Below are positions 26,696 to 34,257 of a stretch of 64,000 nucleotides of DNA, piece after piece. Position 1 is the first letter of the stretch. Every line of letters starts with the position of its first letter. Under the pieces are notes generated by a model. The model searched no databases. It saw only the letters and a list, made by a program, of their open reading frames with translations, and was not told where the DNA came from. The translations under genes were made by a program, and so were the position numbers. Location of the stretch: contig NZ_FNID01000018.1 of the NCBI RefSeq assembly GCF_900103835.1, positions 1 to 64,000 on the forward strand, given 5' to 3'. This stretch comes from Acetanaerobacterium elongatum. Lineage in GTDB: Bacteria; Bacillota; Clostridia; Oscillospirales; Ruminococcaceae.

Positions 26696-28120
26696 ATGGA
26701 ATTTGCAGTAAATGAAATAAGCATGATTGTCGAGCAGGTTCTCAAGAATCTTGATCTCAGCAAGGTTTCTGCAGGGAATGCACCCGCTTCCCCAAAAGGA
26801 GATTACGGTGTTTTTGAGAATGTAGAGGACGCTATCGAAGCTGCTTATCAGGCTCAGAAGATCTATCTTGACAAATTTCAGGTGAAGGACAGACAAAGAA
26901 TCATTGCGGCAATCCGTAAGGTTTGCAGAGAGAATGCCGAAACCCTTGCCAGAATGGTTAGGGAAGAAAGCAAGATGGGCCGTTACGAGGATAAGATTCA
27001 AAAGCATCTGGCGGTTATCGATAATACCCCAGGCCCTGAATGCTTAACCACCGATGCCATTTCCGGCGACAGTGGCCTAATGCTGGAGGAATACGCTCCG
27101 TTTGGTCTTATCGGTGCAATCACTCCGGTAACAAACCCCACCGAAACCATTATTAACAACACCATTAGTATGATTTCGGGAGGCAACTCGGTCGTATTCA
27201 ATGTACACCCCAGCGCAAAGAATGTCTGCGCTTACTGTTTAAGGCTTATCAACAAAACCATTATCGATAACGGGGGGCCCGCAAACCTGATTACAATGGC
27301 CAAGGAGCCCACCATGGATACGGTAAAGGCAATTTCCTCCAGCCCCAAGGTAAGGCTGATGGTGGGTACGGGCGGTATGCCGATGGTAAACGCACTGCTT
27401 CGTTCCGGTAAAAAGGTAATCGGTGCTGGTGCTGGTAATCCTCCGGTTATCGTAGATAATACCGCAGATATTAAAAAGGCTGCAAAGGATATCTACTATG
27501 GTGCCTCCTTTGATAACAACCTCCTCTGCCTAGCGGAAAAGGAAGTATTCGTTCTGGATGAGGTGGCAAACCAGTTCATCTACAACATGGTGGAAGAGGG
27601 CGCCTACCTGCTAAACGGCGTACAGCTTGAGAAGATTTTAAACCTTGTTTTTAAATTCGACGGTAAGTACGACGTAAATAAGAAGTGGGTAGGGCAGGAT
27701 GCCGGAAAGATGCTTGATGCAATCGGTGTGGAGGGTAAATCTGATACCCGGCTGCTTATCTGCGAGGTTCCCCACGACCACCCGTTTGTAATGGTGGAAC
27801 AGCTGATGCCGGTACTTCCTATCGTACGCTGCAGAAACCTTGACGAGGCCATTGAGTATGCGTACATTGCCGAGTCTGGCAATCGCCACACCGCGTCAAT
27901 GTTCTCAAAGAATGTTGACAACATGACACGCTTTGCAAGAAAGATTGAGACCACCATCTTTGTAAAGAACGGGCCTACACTCAACGGTGTAGGAATCGGC
28001 GGCGAGGGCTATGCAACCATGACCATTGCAGGGCCTACCGGCGAGGGCCTTACCTGTGCAAAGAGCTTTACACGGCGCAGAAGGTGCATGCTATCCGACG
28101 GCGGCCTGCGCGTTATCTAA
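26696..28120 (+). CDS. CoA-acylating aldehyde dehydrogenase, BMC type (PduP/EutE-like)
   Basis: The 474-residue protein begins with an amphipathic helix (NEISMIVEQVLKNL, residues 6-19) typical of an encapsulation peptide. The aldehyde dehydrogenase core follows, with GLIGAITPVTNPTET, the NAD region GTGGMPMVNALLRSGKKVIG and the catalytic Cys in SFDNNLLCLAEKEVF near residue 277. It converts the aldehyde released by the aldolase into acyl-CoA, reducing NAD+. With acetaldehyde the product is acetyl-CoA; with 2-methylthioacetaldehyde it would be methylthioacetyl-CoA. PduL downstream passes the acyl group to phosphate. The ribosome binding site lies within a strong hairpin. Confidence 0.92.
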   Translation: MEFAVNEISMIVEQVLKNLDLSKVSAGNAPASPKGDYGVFENVEDAIEAAYQAQKIYLDKFQVKDRQRIIAAIRKVCRENAETLARMVREESKMGRYEDKIQKHLAVIDNTPGPECLTTDAISGDSGLMLEEYAPFGLIGAITPVTNPTETIINNTISMISGGNSVVFNVHPSAKNVCAYCLRLINKTIIDNGGPANLITMAKEPTMDTVKAISSSPKVRLMVGTGGMPMVNALLRSGKKVIGAGAGNPPVIVDNTADIKKAAKDIYYGASFDNNLLCLAEKEVFVLDEVANQFIYNMVEEGAYLLNGVQLEKILNLVFKFDGKYDVNKKWVGQDAGKMLDAIGVEGKSDTRLLICEVPHDHPFVMVEQLMPVLPIVRCRNLDEAIEYAYIAESGNRHTASMFSKNVDNMTRFARKIETTIFVKNGPTLNGVGIGGEGYATMTIAGPTGEGLTCAKSFTRRRRCMLSDGGLRVI

Positions 28121-28174
28121 TCCCTTTAAGTCGAACCCGCACAAACCCTCGGCTTAGGAAGAAAGGTTATTGTT

Positions 28175-28495
28175 ATGGCGATTGGATTTTTAGAATGTGC
28201 CGGATACGGAGCTATTCTGTATGCCATGGATAAAGCGTGCAAAACAGCAGATATCAGGATTTTGGGTATTGATACCATCAACCCAAAGGATACCAGCGCG
28301 TTCATACCGCTAACAACACAGGTGAAGTTCGAGGGGACGGTTTCCGACGTTAAGGCGGCTTTGGATGCAGCAAAGCAAGCAGCGCTCCGCTTCAACGATG
28401 AAAGTGAGATTATTACCGCAATCATCGAAAACCCATACAACGGGGTAGAGAAGCTTTCAGAAATATCAAAAATTAAATTTAATAATAAAAATTAA
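28175..28495 (+). CDS. BMC-H shell protein (divergent)
   Basis: The 106-residue protein has one BMC domain: MAIGFLECAGYGAILYAMDKACKTADIRILGID, then VKFEGTVSDVKAALDAAKQAALR. The usual short loop after the second strand is replaced by a longer INPKDTSAFIPLTTQ segment, and the C-terminus ends in a Lys/Asn-rich tail (ISKIKFNNKN). It should form a hexameric tile with a pore unlike the canonical ones, perhaps at interfaces or in a minor role. It is the first of four consecutive BMC-H genes. Confidence 0.85.
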   Translation: MAIGFLECAGYGAILYAMDKACKTADIRILGIDTINPKDTSAFIPLTTQVKFEGTVSDVKAALDAAKQAALRFNDESEIITAIIENPYNGVEKLSEISKIKFNNKN

Positions 28496-28515
28496 TAATT
28501 TGGAGGTAAATACAA

Positions 28516-28788
28516 ATGTCAGCTATCGGAATGATTGAAACCAGAGGATTAACAGCAGCTATTGAGGCCGCGGATGCTATGCTGAAGGCCGCAGACGTAG
28601 AGCTCGTAGGCACCGAGAAGATCGGTTCAGGCCTTGTAACGGTTATCGTTAAGGGTGAGGTTGGCGCAGTAAAGGCAGCTACAGAGTCCGGGCAGGAGGC
28701 AGCTTCAAGGCTTGGCGAGCTCGTAGCAGTTCACGTAATCCCCAGACCCCACACCGACGTTGCCAAGATTCTTCCCGCTATTAAGTAA
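28516..28788 (+). CDS. BMC-H shell protein, canonical (PduA/EutM-like), copy 1
   Basis: The 90-residue protein is a canonical BMC hexamer subunit: [20 protein letters not shown], then [18 protein letters not shown] with the GSG pore loop, [19 protein letters not shown], and [10 protein letters not shown] at the end. It likely makes the main facets of the shell and passes small polar metabolites. A close paralogue lies at 29379-29708, differing at about a dozen positions over the shared domain. The ribosome binding site (GGAGG) is strong, in keeping with a major structural protein. Confidence 0.95.
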   Translation: MSAIGMIETRGLTAAIEAADAMLKAADVELVGTEKIGSGLVTVIVKGEVGAVKAATESGQEAASRLGELVAVHVIPRPHTDVAKILPAIK

Positions 28789-28816
28789 TTCAACAGAGAA
28801 ATTTGTGTAAGAGGTC

Positions 28817-29122
28817 GTGAAAAACTTGAAACAGAACGCAATCGGAGTTGTTGAGGTTAATTATTACACAAATTCCGTTGTTGTACTGGATGAAATGCTG
28901 AAGGCCTCTGATGTGGCGCTTGTCAGCTTCCACACAAAGCTCGGCGGAAGAATGGTACACAGCATTGTAGCAGGCGAAACCTCTGCCGTTAACGCGGCAA
29001 TAGAGGCCGCCAACAAGGCAAGAAGCATCGTGGGTGAAAAGAATGTGAAGGTTGCCGTAACCATCAGCAACCCGCATCCCGAAGTACTGAAGCTGTTGAA
29101 TTTAATTAAGCAGGGGGCATAG
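28817..29122 (+). CDS. BMC-H shell protein, variant pore
   Basis: The 101-residue protein has a single BMC domain, with AIGVVEVNYYTNSVVVLDEM, then VALVSFHTKLGGRMVHSIVAGETSAVNAAIEAA and VTISNPHPEVLKLL. The pore segment is TKLGGRM in place of EKIGSGL, so a Gly-Gly-Arg loop would line the pore and change its charge. The first start is GTG at 28817, very close to AAGAGG; a TTG at 28826 is an alternative that would shorten the N-terminus by three residues. Confidence 0.9.
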   Translation: MKNLKQNAIGVVEVNYYTNSVVVLDEMLKASDVALVSFHTKLGGRMVHSIVAGETSAVNAAIEAANKARSIVGEKNVKVAVTISNPHPEVLKLLNLIKQGA

Positions 29123-29270
29123 GCGCCATACGATGCGGTAAGCTAATAATACTTATTCAGTAATAAGTACTAAAGGAGCTCCAATGAAAAGCTGGGGTTC
29201 ACAGATGTCGAATAGGCTTAAAAGACTTTGGAATTTAATTCGTAACAAGTCTGTCTGTGAGAATGAAAAG

Positions 29271-29378
29271 AGTTTGAAAGATAAATCTTTCAAACTAGGG
29301 TTTTGTGCTTTTCGGTCAATGACCGAAATTTCGGCTGAAGCCGAAACCACACAATCCCCGGAAAGGAATGGTGTAATT
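29271..29378 (+). repeat. Dispersed palindromic leader repeat, copy 1
   Basis: Three stem-loops follow each other: AGTTTGAAAG/CTTTCAAACT (29271-29296), TTTCGGTCA/TGACCGAAA, and TTTCGGCT/AGCCGAAA (29329-29346). The element ends in CCCCGGAAAGGAATGGTG, which supplies the ribosome binding site of the next gene. The same order of elements recurs at 62532-62670 before the Mini-RNase III gene. The open frame starting at 29184 that runs through it is not coding. Confidence 0.8.
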
Positions 29379-29708
29379 ATGGCAGCAGTTAATAACGAAG
29401 CTAAAGAGGCAGAGAGCAAGGCCGTTAAAACCGGAATGCAGGCACTCGGCATGATCGAAACCAGAGGCTTAACCGCTTCTATCGAAGCAGCGGATGCTAT
29501 GCTCAAGGCCGCAAACGTAGAGCTTGTAGGTACCGAAAAGATCGGTTCAGGCCTCGTAACCGTAATGGTTCAGGGCGACGTAGGCGCTGTAAAGGCAGCT
29601 ACCGAGGCTGGCCAGGAGGCCGCGTCCAGGCTGGGTGAGCTTGTTGCGGTTCATGTAATTCCCAGACCGCACGCAAGCATTGCAGCGATTCTTCCTTTTA
29701 TAAAGTAA
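29379..29708 (+). CDS. BMC-H shell protein, canonical, copy 2 with N-terminal extension
   Basis: This 109-residue protein is nearly identical over the BMC domain to the product of 28516-28788 ([42 protein letters not shown]). It has about 20 extra N-terminal residues ([20 protein letters not shown]), charged and probably flexible. The start at 29379 is set by GAAAGGA at 29361-29367. The extension could face one side of the shell or help mixed-hexamer assembly. The pair looks like a recent duplication within the operon. Confidence 0.93.
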   Translation: MAAVNNEAKEAESKAVKTGMQALGMIETRGLTASIEAADAMLKAANVELVGTEKIGSGLVTVMVQGDVGAVKAATEAGQEAASRLGELVAVHVIPRPHASIAAILPFIK

Positions 29709-29760
29709 TTCTTTTGAGGTAACGGCGTTAAAATTGCCGCCGGAGTTCACTGCTCCCGTG

Positions 29761-29831
29761 GCAATGCCGTATCACAATTCTCATGGCGTTTAAACCTTCG
29801 GTTGTGGCGCCGGAAAGGCATGGTCATACGT
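29761..29831 (+). repeat. Palindromic leader repeat before pduL
   Basis: GCCGTATCACAATTCTCATGG and GCGCCGGAAAGGCATG align with GCCGCATCGCAATTTTCCATGG and CGCCGGAAAGGAATG at 26619-26690. The element ends at the pduL ribosome binding site. Confidence 0.6.
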
Positions 29832-30476
29832 ATGAACTGTGATAAGGCAACGGTGGAACAGGTTACGAAGCTGGTACTGGAAAGCCTGCAACAGTATAGT
29901 TCCATTAAAACAGAGGTGCCTGTCGGGGTTTCTGCACGACATATTCATCTTAATAAGAATGATTTGGTGCGCCTGTTTGGCGAGGGGTATGTGCTGCATC
30001 AGCTTAAGCCCCTCAGCCAGCCCGGGCAGTATGCCGCCGAAGAGACCGTTGATATTACAGGCCCGAAGGGGAAGATTCCCAAGGTGAGAATCCTGGGGCC
30101 GGAGCGCAGTGCCACACAGGTGGAGATTACAGCCACCGATATGCGAAAGCTTGGCATTAACGCTCCGGTCAGAACCTCAGGCGACCTGAAGGGTACTCCC
30201 GGTATCACCATTACCGGTCCCAAAGGTGAAATCACCATAGACGAGGGTGTAATCATCTCCGACCGGCATATACACATGACACCCGCTGATGCGGTGGCTT
30301 ATGGGGTTGCGGATGGTCAAAAGGTGAAGCTTTTGGCAGAGGGAGAGAAGGGCGGAATACTGCACAATGTAATCATTCGTGTTAGCGACAAATACGCGCT
30401 CGACTGCCATATCGACACCGACGATGCCAGCGCCTTCTTGATTCGTCAGGGGCAGGTCCTGCATATTATTAAATAA
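29832..30476 (+). CDS. pduL: Phosphate propanoyltransferase PduL (BMC phosphotransacylase)
   Basis: The roughly 214-residue protein has two PduL beta-barrel repeats. The zinc-binding motifs are VSARHIHLNKNDL near residue 36 and SDRHIHMTPADA near residue 145. PGQYAAEETVDITGPKG and ITGPKGEITI are also typical. An amphipathic N-terminal helix (VEQVTKLVLESLQQYSS) is a likely encapsulation peptide. It converts acyl-CoA and phosphate to acyl-phosphate, freeing CoA inside the shell; a kinase would then yield ATP. I place the start at 29832 by analogy with the other repeat-led genes; the frame also has ATGs at 29820 and, as GTG, further upstream. Confidence 0.93.
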   Translation: MNCDKATVEQVTKLVLESLQQYSSIKTEVPVGVSARHIHLNKNDLVRLFGEGYVLHQLKPLSQPGQYAAEETVDITGPKGKIPKVRILGPERSATQVEITATDMRKLGINAPVRTSGDLKGTPGITITGPKGEITIDEGVIISDRHIHMTPADAVAYGVADGQKVKLLAEGEKGGILHNVIIRVSDKYALDCHIDTDDASAFLIRQGQVLHIIK

Positions 30477-30501
30477 CATTGAAGCTGAAAGGGTATTCGG
30501 T

Positions 30502-30762
30502 ATGATTCTAGGAACAGTTAAGGGCACGATTGTATCAACAAGAAAGTGCAGCAACCTTGTGGGCTTTAAGCTGCTGCTGATTGCACCTTATTATGGGGAT
30601 AAATCGAATATATTTGTGGCGGCGGATACCATTGGCGCAGGGATTGGCGAGCTGGTGCTGATTACTACCGATAATACCACACAGTATGCACTTGACAAAT
30701 CAGCTCCGATTGATGCTTTTGTGGTGGGTATTGTAGACGCACCTCCTCAGGAAATAAAGTAA
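30502..30762 (+). CDS. eutN: BMC-P vertex protein (EutN/CcmL family)
   Basis: The 86-residue protein has the pentamer fold: MILGTVKGTIVSTRKCSNLVG at the start, the FVAADTIGAGIGELVLITT core and the APIDAFVVGIVD end. Pentamers cap the vertices of the icosahedral shell. It is the only BMC-P gene in the locus and closes the first part of the operon. No trimeric BMC-T gene is present in the window. Confidence 0.93.
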   Translation: MILGTVKGTIVSTRKCSNLVGFKLLLIAPYYGDKSNIFVAADTIGAGIGELVLITTDNTTQYALDKSAPIDAFVVGIVDAPPQEIK

Positions 30763-30790
30763 TATTTGTTCTATTGTTTCAACTCAAAAT

Positions 30791-30844
30791 GGGGACTGAC
30801 ATTTATAGGGTGAAGCATACCCATTAAGTAGTACAGTCCCTTTT
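30791..30844 (+). terminator. Internal terminator or attenuator within the BMC operon
   Basis: GGGACTG (30792-30798) pairs with CAGTCCC (30834-30840), with a nested GGGT/ACCC stem and a TTTT end. A further 8-bp pairing joins 30851-30858 with 30919-30926, near the next gene's start. The 165-base gap is by far the largest in the operon and may reduce expression of the downstream genes relative to the shell genes. Confidence 0.5.
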
Positions 30845-30927
30845 ATAAGCAAAGGTACTTATTATTCAGATTGTCAGATTTAAGATCATCTTTCAAGGCT
30901 GGTTAAAGAAAGGGCAAGGTACCTTTT

Positions 30928-32037
30928 ATGAAAGATAAGGCACTAAAAGTTTTGGCAGTGGCTGATCCTGCTGTTTTGGTTTATATCGATGATAAACTAG
31001 GGGTTATGCGCAATTTTGGGCGCAGGGTAGAGTTTGATGTGTTCCCATGGGAACAGTACTATACCACGATGATGGAAGTTTTTAAGGGAAAGGCCTATTA
31101 TGACGCAGTAATGGTTGCCGGCCACCTATGGAAGCGTGATTTTGTTGATAAGGGTTATCTGGCCCCCATTGAATTTGAAGATGAAGATATTTTGCCTGCT
31201 ATTGCGCAGGAAATGAAATATAACGGCAAAGCCTATCTCTCACCGTCGTTCTGTGACGGTCACATGATTGTTTACCGTAAGGACATGACCGATAAACGCT
31301 TCGGCGATATCATTACTCCACAGGAATATGCGGTATTCTGCACGTCCTTCGAGGTTCCCTCCATTGCCATGAAGGCACATCCGTCGGAGATATTTACCGA
31401 TGCCCTGCCCTTCTTGCGCATGAATGGGCAGGATGTATATGATAGAGCAACCCACAAGGCTGTATGCGATTGCGAGCAGGTGATTAGAGGGCTCGAGGTT
31501 TATTGCAGCCTGAAGAAGTATGCGCTTGAAGGCACCGAAAGTTTTGGAAACGAGCAGATTGCTCAGGTGCTCAGAAATAGAAGGGCAGCCGCCGCGGTAA
31601 CGTGGAGCGGCCAACTTGGCACTCTGCTGAATAAGGATTGTATAAAGCCCGAGAACCTCGGCTTTGCAACCTTCAGCACTGCCTGGAATGTAACATGGTC
31701 CTTTGCCATCAACGCTCACTGTGAAAACATGCAAGAGGCTAATGAGCTTCTGCGCTACCTCCGTTCGCCGGAGGTTGACGCGGTAGCCGGTGCTTACAGC
31801 GGCGCGCCGGTGCGCGAGCGCAGCTACCTTACGGGTAAGGATAAGTACCCGTGGTATTCCTGCCAGCTGAATATGATCAAGAATTCCAAGCCACTGCCGG
31901 ATCAGCAGGGAGCAGGCGATAAAAACGCGGTATTCTATGAAGAGATTGCCGCTGCGTTTTCGGGTAAAAAAACGCCCAAAGTGGCGATGAGTGATGCGCA
32001 GAAAAGAATCAACGAGCAAGGAGGGTTTACGGCGTGA
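30928..32037 (+). CDS. Solute-binding-fold protein without signal peptide, in BMC operon
   Basis: The 369-residue protein resembles family 1 extracellular solute-binding proteins (maltose-binding fold): FDVFPWEQYYTTMMEVFKG, YDAVMVAGHLWKRDFVDKGYL, YLSPSFCDGHMIVYRKDM, and a C-terminal half with AAAVTWSGQLG and ANELLRYLRSPE. It starts MKDKALKVLAVADPA with no signal peptide or lipobox, so it should stay in the cytoplasm or the compartment lumen. Its stop overlaps the GTG of the next gene by four bases, which couples their translation. A role in sensing or carrying the sugar (or a sugar phosphate), or in a two-component regulatory complex, is possible; the actual function is unknown. Confidence 0.8.
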   Translation: MKDKALKVLAVADPAVLVYIDDKLGVMRNFGRRVEFDVFPWEQYYTTMMEVFKGKAYYDAVMVAGHLWKRDFVDKGYLAPIEFEDEDILPAIAQEMKYNGKAYLSPSFCDGHMIVYRKDMTDKRFGDIITPQEYAVFCTSFEVPSIAMKAHPSEIFTDALPFLRMNGQDVYDRATHKAVCDCEQVIRGLEVYCSLKKYALEGTESFGNEQIAQVLRNRRAAAAVTWSGQLGTLLNKDCIKPENLGFATFSTAWNVTWSFAINAHCENMQEANELLRYLRSPEVDAVAGAYSGAPVRERSYLTGKDKYPWYSCQLNMIKNSKPLPDQQGAGDKNAVFYEEIAAAFSGKKTPKVAMSDAQKRINEQGGFTA

Positions 32038-33365
32038 AAGTAGTTGTTATCGGCGGTGTTGCCGCGGGTATGTCGGCAGCCTCTAAGATTGCAAGAACCG
32101 ATAAATCCGCCGAGGTTGTTGTGTACGAGAAGGGCGGCTTTCTCTCCTACGGAGCTTGCGGGCTTCCCTATTATGTGGGTAATTTTAACGATGATTACAG
32201 AAGAATGATTGCCCGCACGCAGGAACAGTTTACCAAGGCCGGTATCAAAACACACCTGCACCATGAGGTTGTTAAGGTTGACACCGAAAAAAAACAGATA
32301 CTTGTTAAGGATATTAAGAATGGCAGCTTTTTTACCGAAAGCTATGATAAGCTCATGATCTCCACCGGTGCTTCATCGATAGTACCGCCTTTTCCGGGCG
32401 CGGAACTTATGGGAGTACATGTACTTAAAACACTGGAAGACGGTATCTTTTTAAAGGAATTTGCTGCAATGCCGGAGGTTAACAATGTTACCATCGTAGG
32501 CGGCGGATATATCGGCGTTGAATGCGCAGAGGCCTTTTTAAATATCGGTAAGCATGTACGTATGATAGAGGCAGCAAGCCGGATACTTACACCCTTTGAT
32601 ACTGAGTTTTCTGATATCGCGGCGAAAGAACTTGAAAACCATGGGGTAAAGCTGCATATCGGTGAAAAAGTAAAAGGCTTTAAAGGCTCCGGCAAGGTAA
32701 GTCAGGTTGAAACCGATAAAGGAACCTATGATACCGATCTTGTTATTATCGCAGTGGGCGTACGCCCCAACACCGCATTTTTAAAGGATACCGGAATCAG
32801 AACCGCGAAAAACGGCGCAATAATCGTCGATCGAGAGATGAAAACCTCGGTGGAGGATATCTACGCTGCCGGTGACTGCGCATTGGTTTACAACAGGGTG
32901 ATGGAGGAGGATTCCTTCTTGGCACTTGGAACGGTAGCTAACAAGTGCGGCAGAATCGCGGGCGGCAATATCGCGGGCGGGCACCAGAAGTTTGTGGGCG
33001 CCCTTGGCTCTGCTGCCATCAAGGTATGTGATATCGAGATGGGGCGCACGGGCATGGGCGAAGCAGATGCCAAGCGTCTTGGTGTAAAATACAAAACCGT
33101 AATAGCCCAGGCGAATGATCATCCGGCCTATTACCCCAATCCCACGCCGGTTACTATTAAGCTGATTTACGAAGAGGGTACCAGAAGGTTGCTGGGTGCA
33201 CAGGCTTGCGGCAAAAAAGGTGCAGTCATGCGTATAGATGTTTTCGCCGTAGCCATTCATGCCGGAATGTCAACCGACGAACTGGGCATGGTAGACCTAG
33301 TTTACGCCCCGCCTTTCGCAGGGGTATGGGACGCGGTTCACATTGCCTCAAACCTCGCGAAATAA
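32034..33365 (+). CDS. CoA-disulfide reductase/NADH oxidase-like flavoprotein
   Basis: The 443-residue protein belongs to the single-cysteine pyridine-nucleotide-disulfide reductases. The FAD site is MKVVVIGGVAAGMSAASKIA, the redox Cys is in SYGACGLPYYVG near residue 42, the NAD(P)H site is NVTIVGGGYIGVECAEAF, and the second FAD motif is EDIYAAGDCALV. Relatives reduce CoA disulfide, polysulfide or O2 with NADH. In this operon it could recycle NADH from the aldehyde dehydrogenase or keep CoA reduced near the shell; a sulfur-linked role would fit methylthioribose as substrate. It is translationally coupled to the solute-binding-fold gene. Confidence 0.88.
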   Translation: MKVVVIGGVAAGMSAASKIARTDKSAEVVVYEKGGFLSYGACGLPYYVGNFNDDYRRMIARTQEQFTKAGIKTHLHHEVVKVDTEKKQILVKDIKNGSFFTESYDKLMISTGASSIVPPFPGAELMGVHVLKTLEDGIFLKEFAAMPEVNNVTIVGGGYIGVECAEAFLNIGKHVRMIEAASRILTPFDTEFSDIAAKELENHGVKLHIGEKVKGFKGSGKVSQVETDKGTYDTDLVIIAVGVRPNTAFLKDTGIRTAKNGAIIVDREMKTSVEDIYAAGDCALVYNRVMEEDSFLALGTVANKCGRIAGGNIAGGHQKFVGALGSAAIKVCDIEMGRTGMGEADAKRLGVKYKTVIAQANDHPAYYPNPTPVTIKLIYEEGTRRLLGAQACGKKGAVMRIDVFAVAIHAGMSTDELGMVDLVYAPPFAGVWDAVHIASNLAK

Positions 33366-33432
33366 TGCCTATATTTACAGATATCAATATAAAATACCAT
33401 CATAAAATCTGTAAGAAAGGAATACCAAATAG

Positions 33433-34245
33433 ATGAATAAGCTTATGTCCCTCACACAGGCTGTGGAGCTGATAAAAGACGGAACAACTGTCGGGATAGG
33501 CGGCAATGTGCTGCATCGAGCGCCTATGGCTATCATCCGTGAAATGGCGCGTCAGGGCAAAAAGAATCTGCGTATTGTAAAAACCGCGGGTGCGATGGAT
33601 GTTGACCTCTTATGCCTGGCAGAATGCGCCTACAGCGTGGATGCCGGTTTTATCAGCTATGAAACGGAATATTCCCTTGCCGGGCACTACCGCAAGGCTG
33701 TTCAAAGCGGAACGGTAAAGGGAAATGAACATGCCTGTTATACCGTAATATCTGCGCTGCGCGCTGCTTCCGCGGGTATCCCGTTTATGCCGGTAAAAGG
33801 GCTGCAGGTAAGCGACCTTATTGCCGTGAACGATTATTTTACCAGAATACGCGATCCCTTTTCGGGTGAAGAGGTAACTGTAGTTAAGGCCATCCGCCCC
33901 GATATTGCAATTATCCATGTGCAGGAGGCCGATACAAACGGCAACGCAAGAATCACGGGGCCAAAGTATGATGACATCCTGCTTTCCCGTGCGGCAGATA
34001 AGGTAATCATTTCAGCCGAAACCATCGTACCGGTAACCAAGTTCTCCTTCTCGTCCGAGAAGGCAGATATCCCTCATTTCATGACGGCAGCCGTTGTGCT
34101 TGCCCCTAAGGGTGCGGCTCCTTGTTCCTGTACCGGAAGGTATGATATTGACCGCAGCGGCCTTGATACATTTAAGGCAATCAAGGATAAGGGCGGACTT
34201 GAAGCCTATCTTGAGCAGTACAAGCTTGCCGACAGGGGAAGATAA
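33433..34245 (+). CDS. CoA-transferase family I, alpha-type subunit (GctA/IpdA-like)
   Basis: The 270-residue protein shows the family I alpha fold: VELIKDGTTVGIGGNVLHRAPMA, the GFISYETEYSLAGHYRKAVQSG helix region, and ACYTVISALRAASAGIPFMP. It pairs with the next gene, 12 bases away. Classical members move CoA between carboxylates; relatives with the same fold (IpdAB) are hydrolases. A Glu in SYETEYSL could be important if the pair is of the latter sort. In this context it may act on the acyl-CoA made by the aldehyde dehydrogenase. The substrate is unknown. Confidence 0.85.
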   Translation: MNKLMSLTQAVELIKDGTTVGIGGNVLHRAPMAIIREMARQGKKNLRIVKTAGAMDVDLLCLAECAYSVDAGFISYETEYSLAGHYRKAVQSGTVKGNEHACYTVISALRAASAGIPFMPVKGLQVSDLIAVNDYFTRIRDPFSGEEVTVVKAIRPDIAIIHVQEADTNGNARITGPKYDDILLSRAADKVIISAETIVPVTKFSFSSEKADIPHFMTAAVVLAPKGAAPCSCTGRYDIDRSGLDTFKAIKDKGGLEAYLEQYKLADRGR

Positions 34246-34257
34246 GGAGGGGCGAAT

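Noticed and set aside
29184-29378. N-terminal extension of the fourth BMC-H frame
   Set aside because: It translates palindromic repeat DNA also found before mrnC, and a proper ribosome binding site marks the start at 29379.
31240-32019. 259-residue minus-strand frame inside the solute-binding-fold gene
   Set aside because: The sense frame has family motifs, a ribosome binding site and stop/start coupling; the antisense frame is a shadow.
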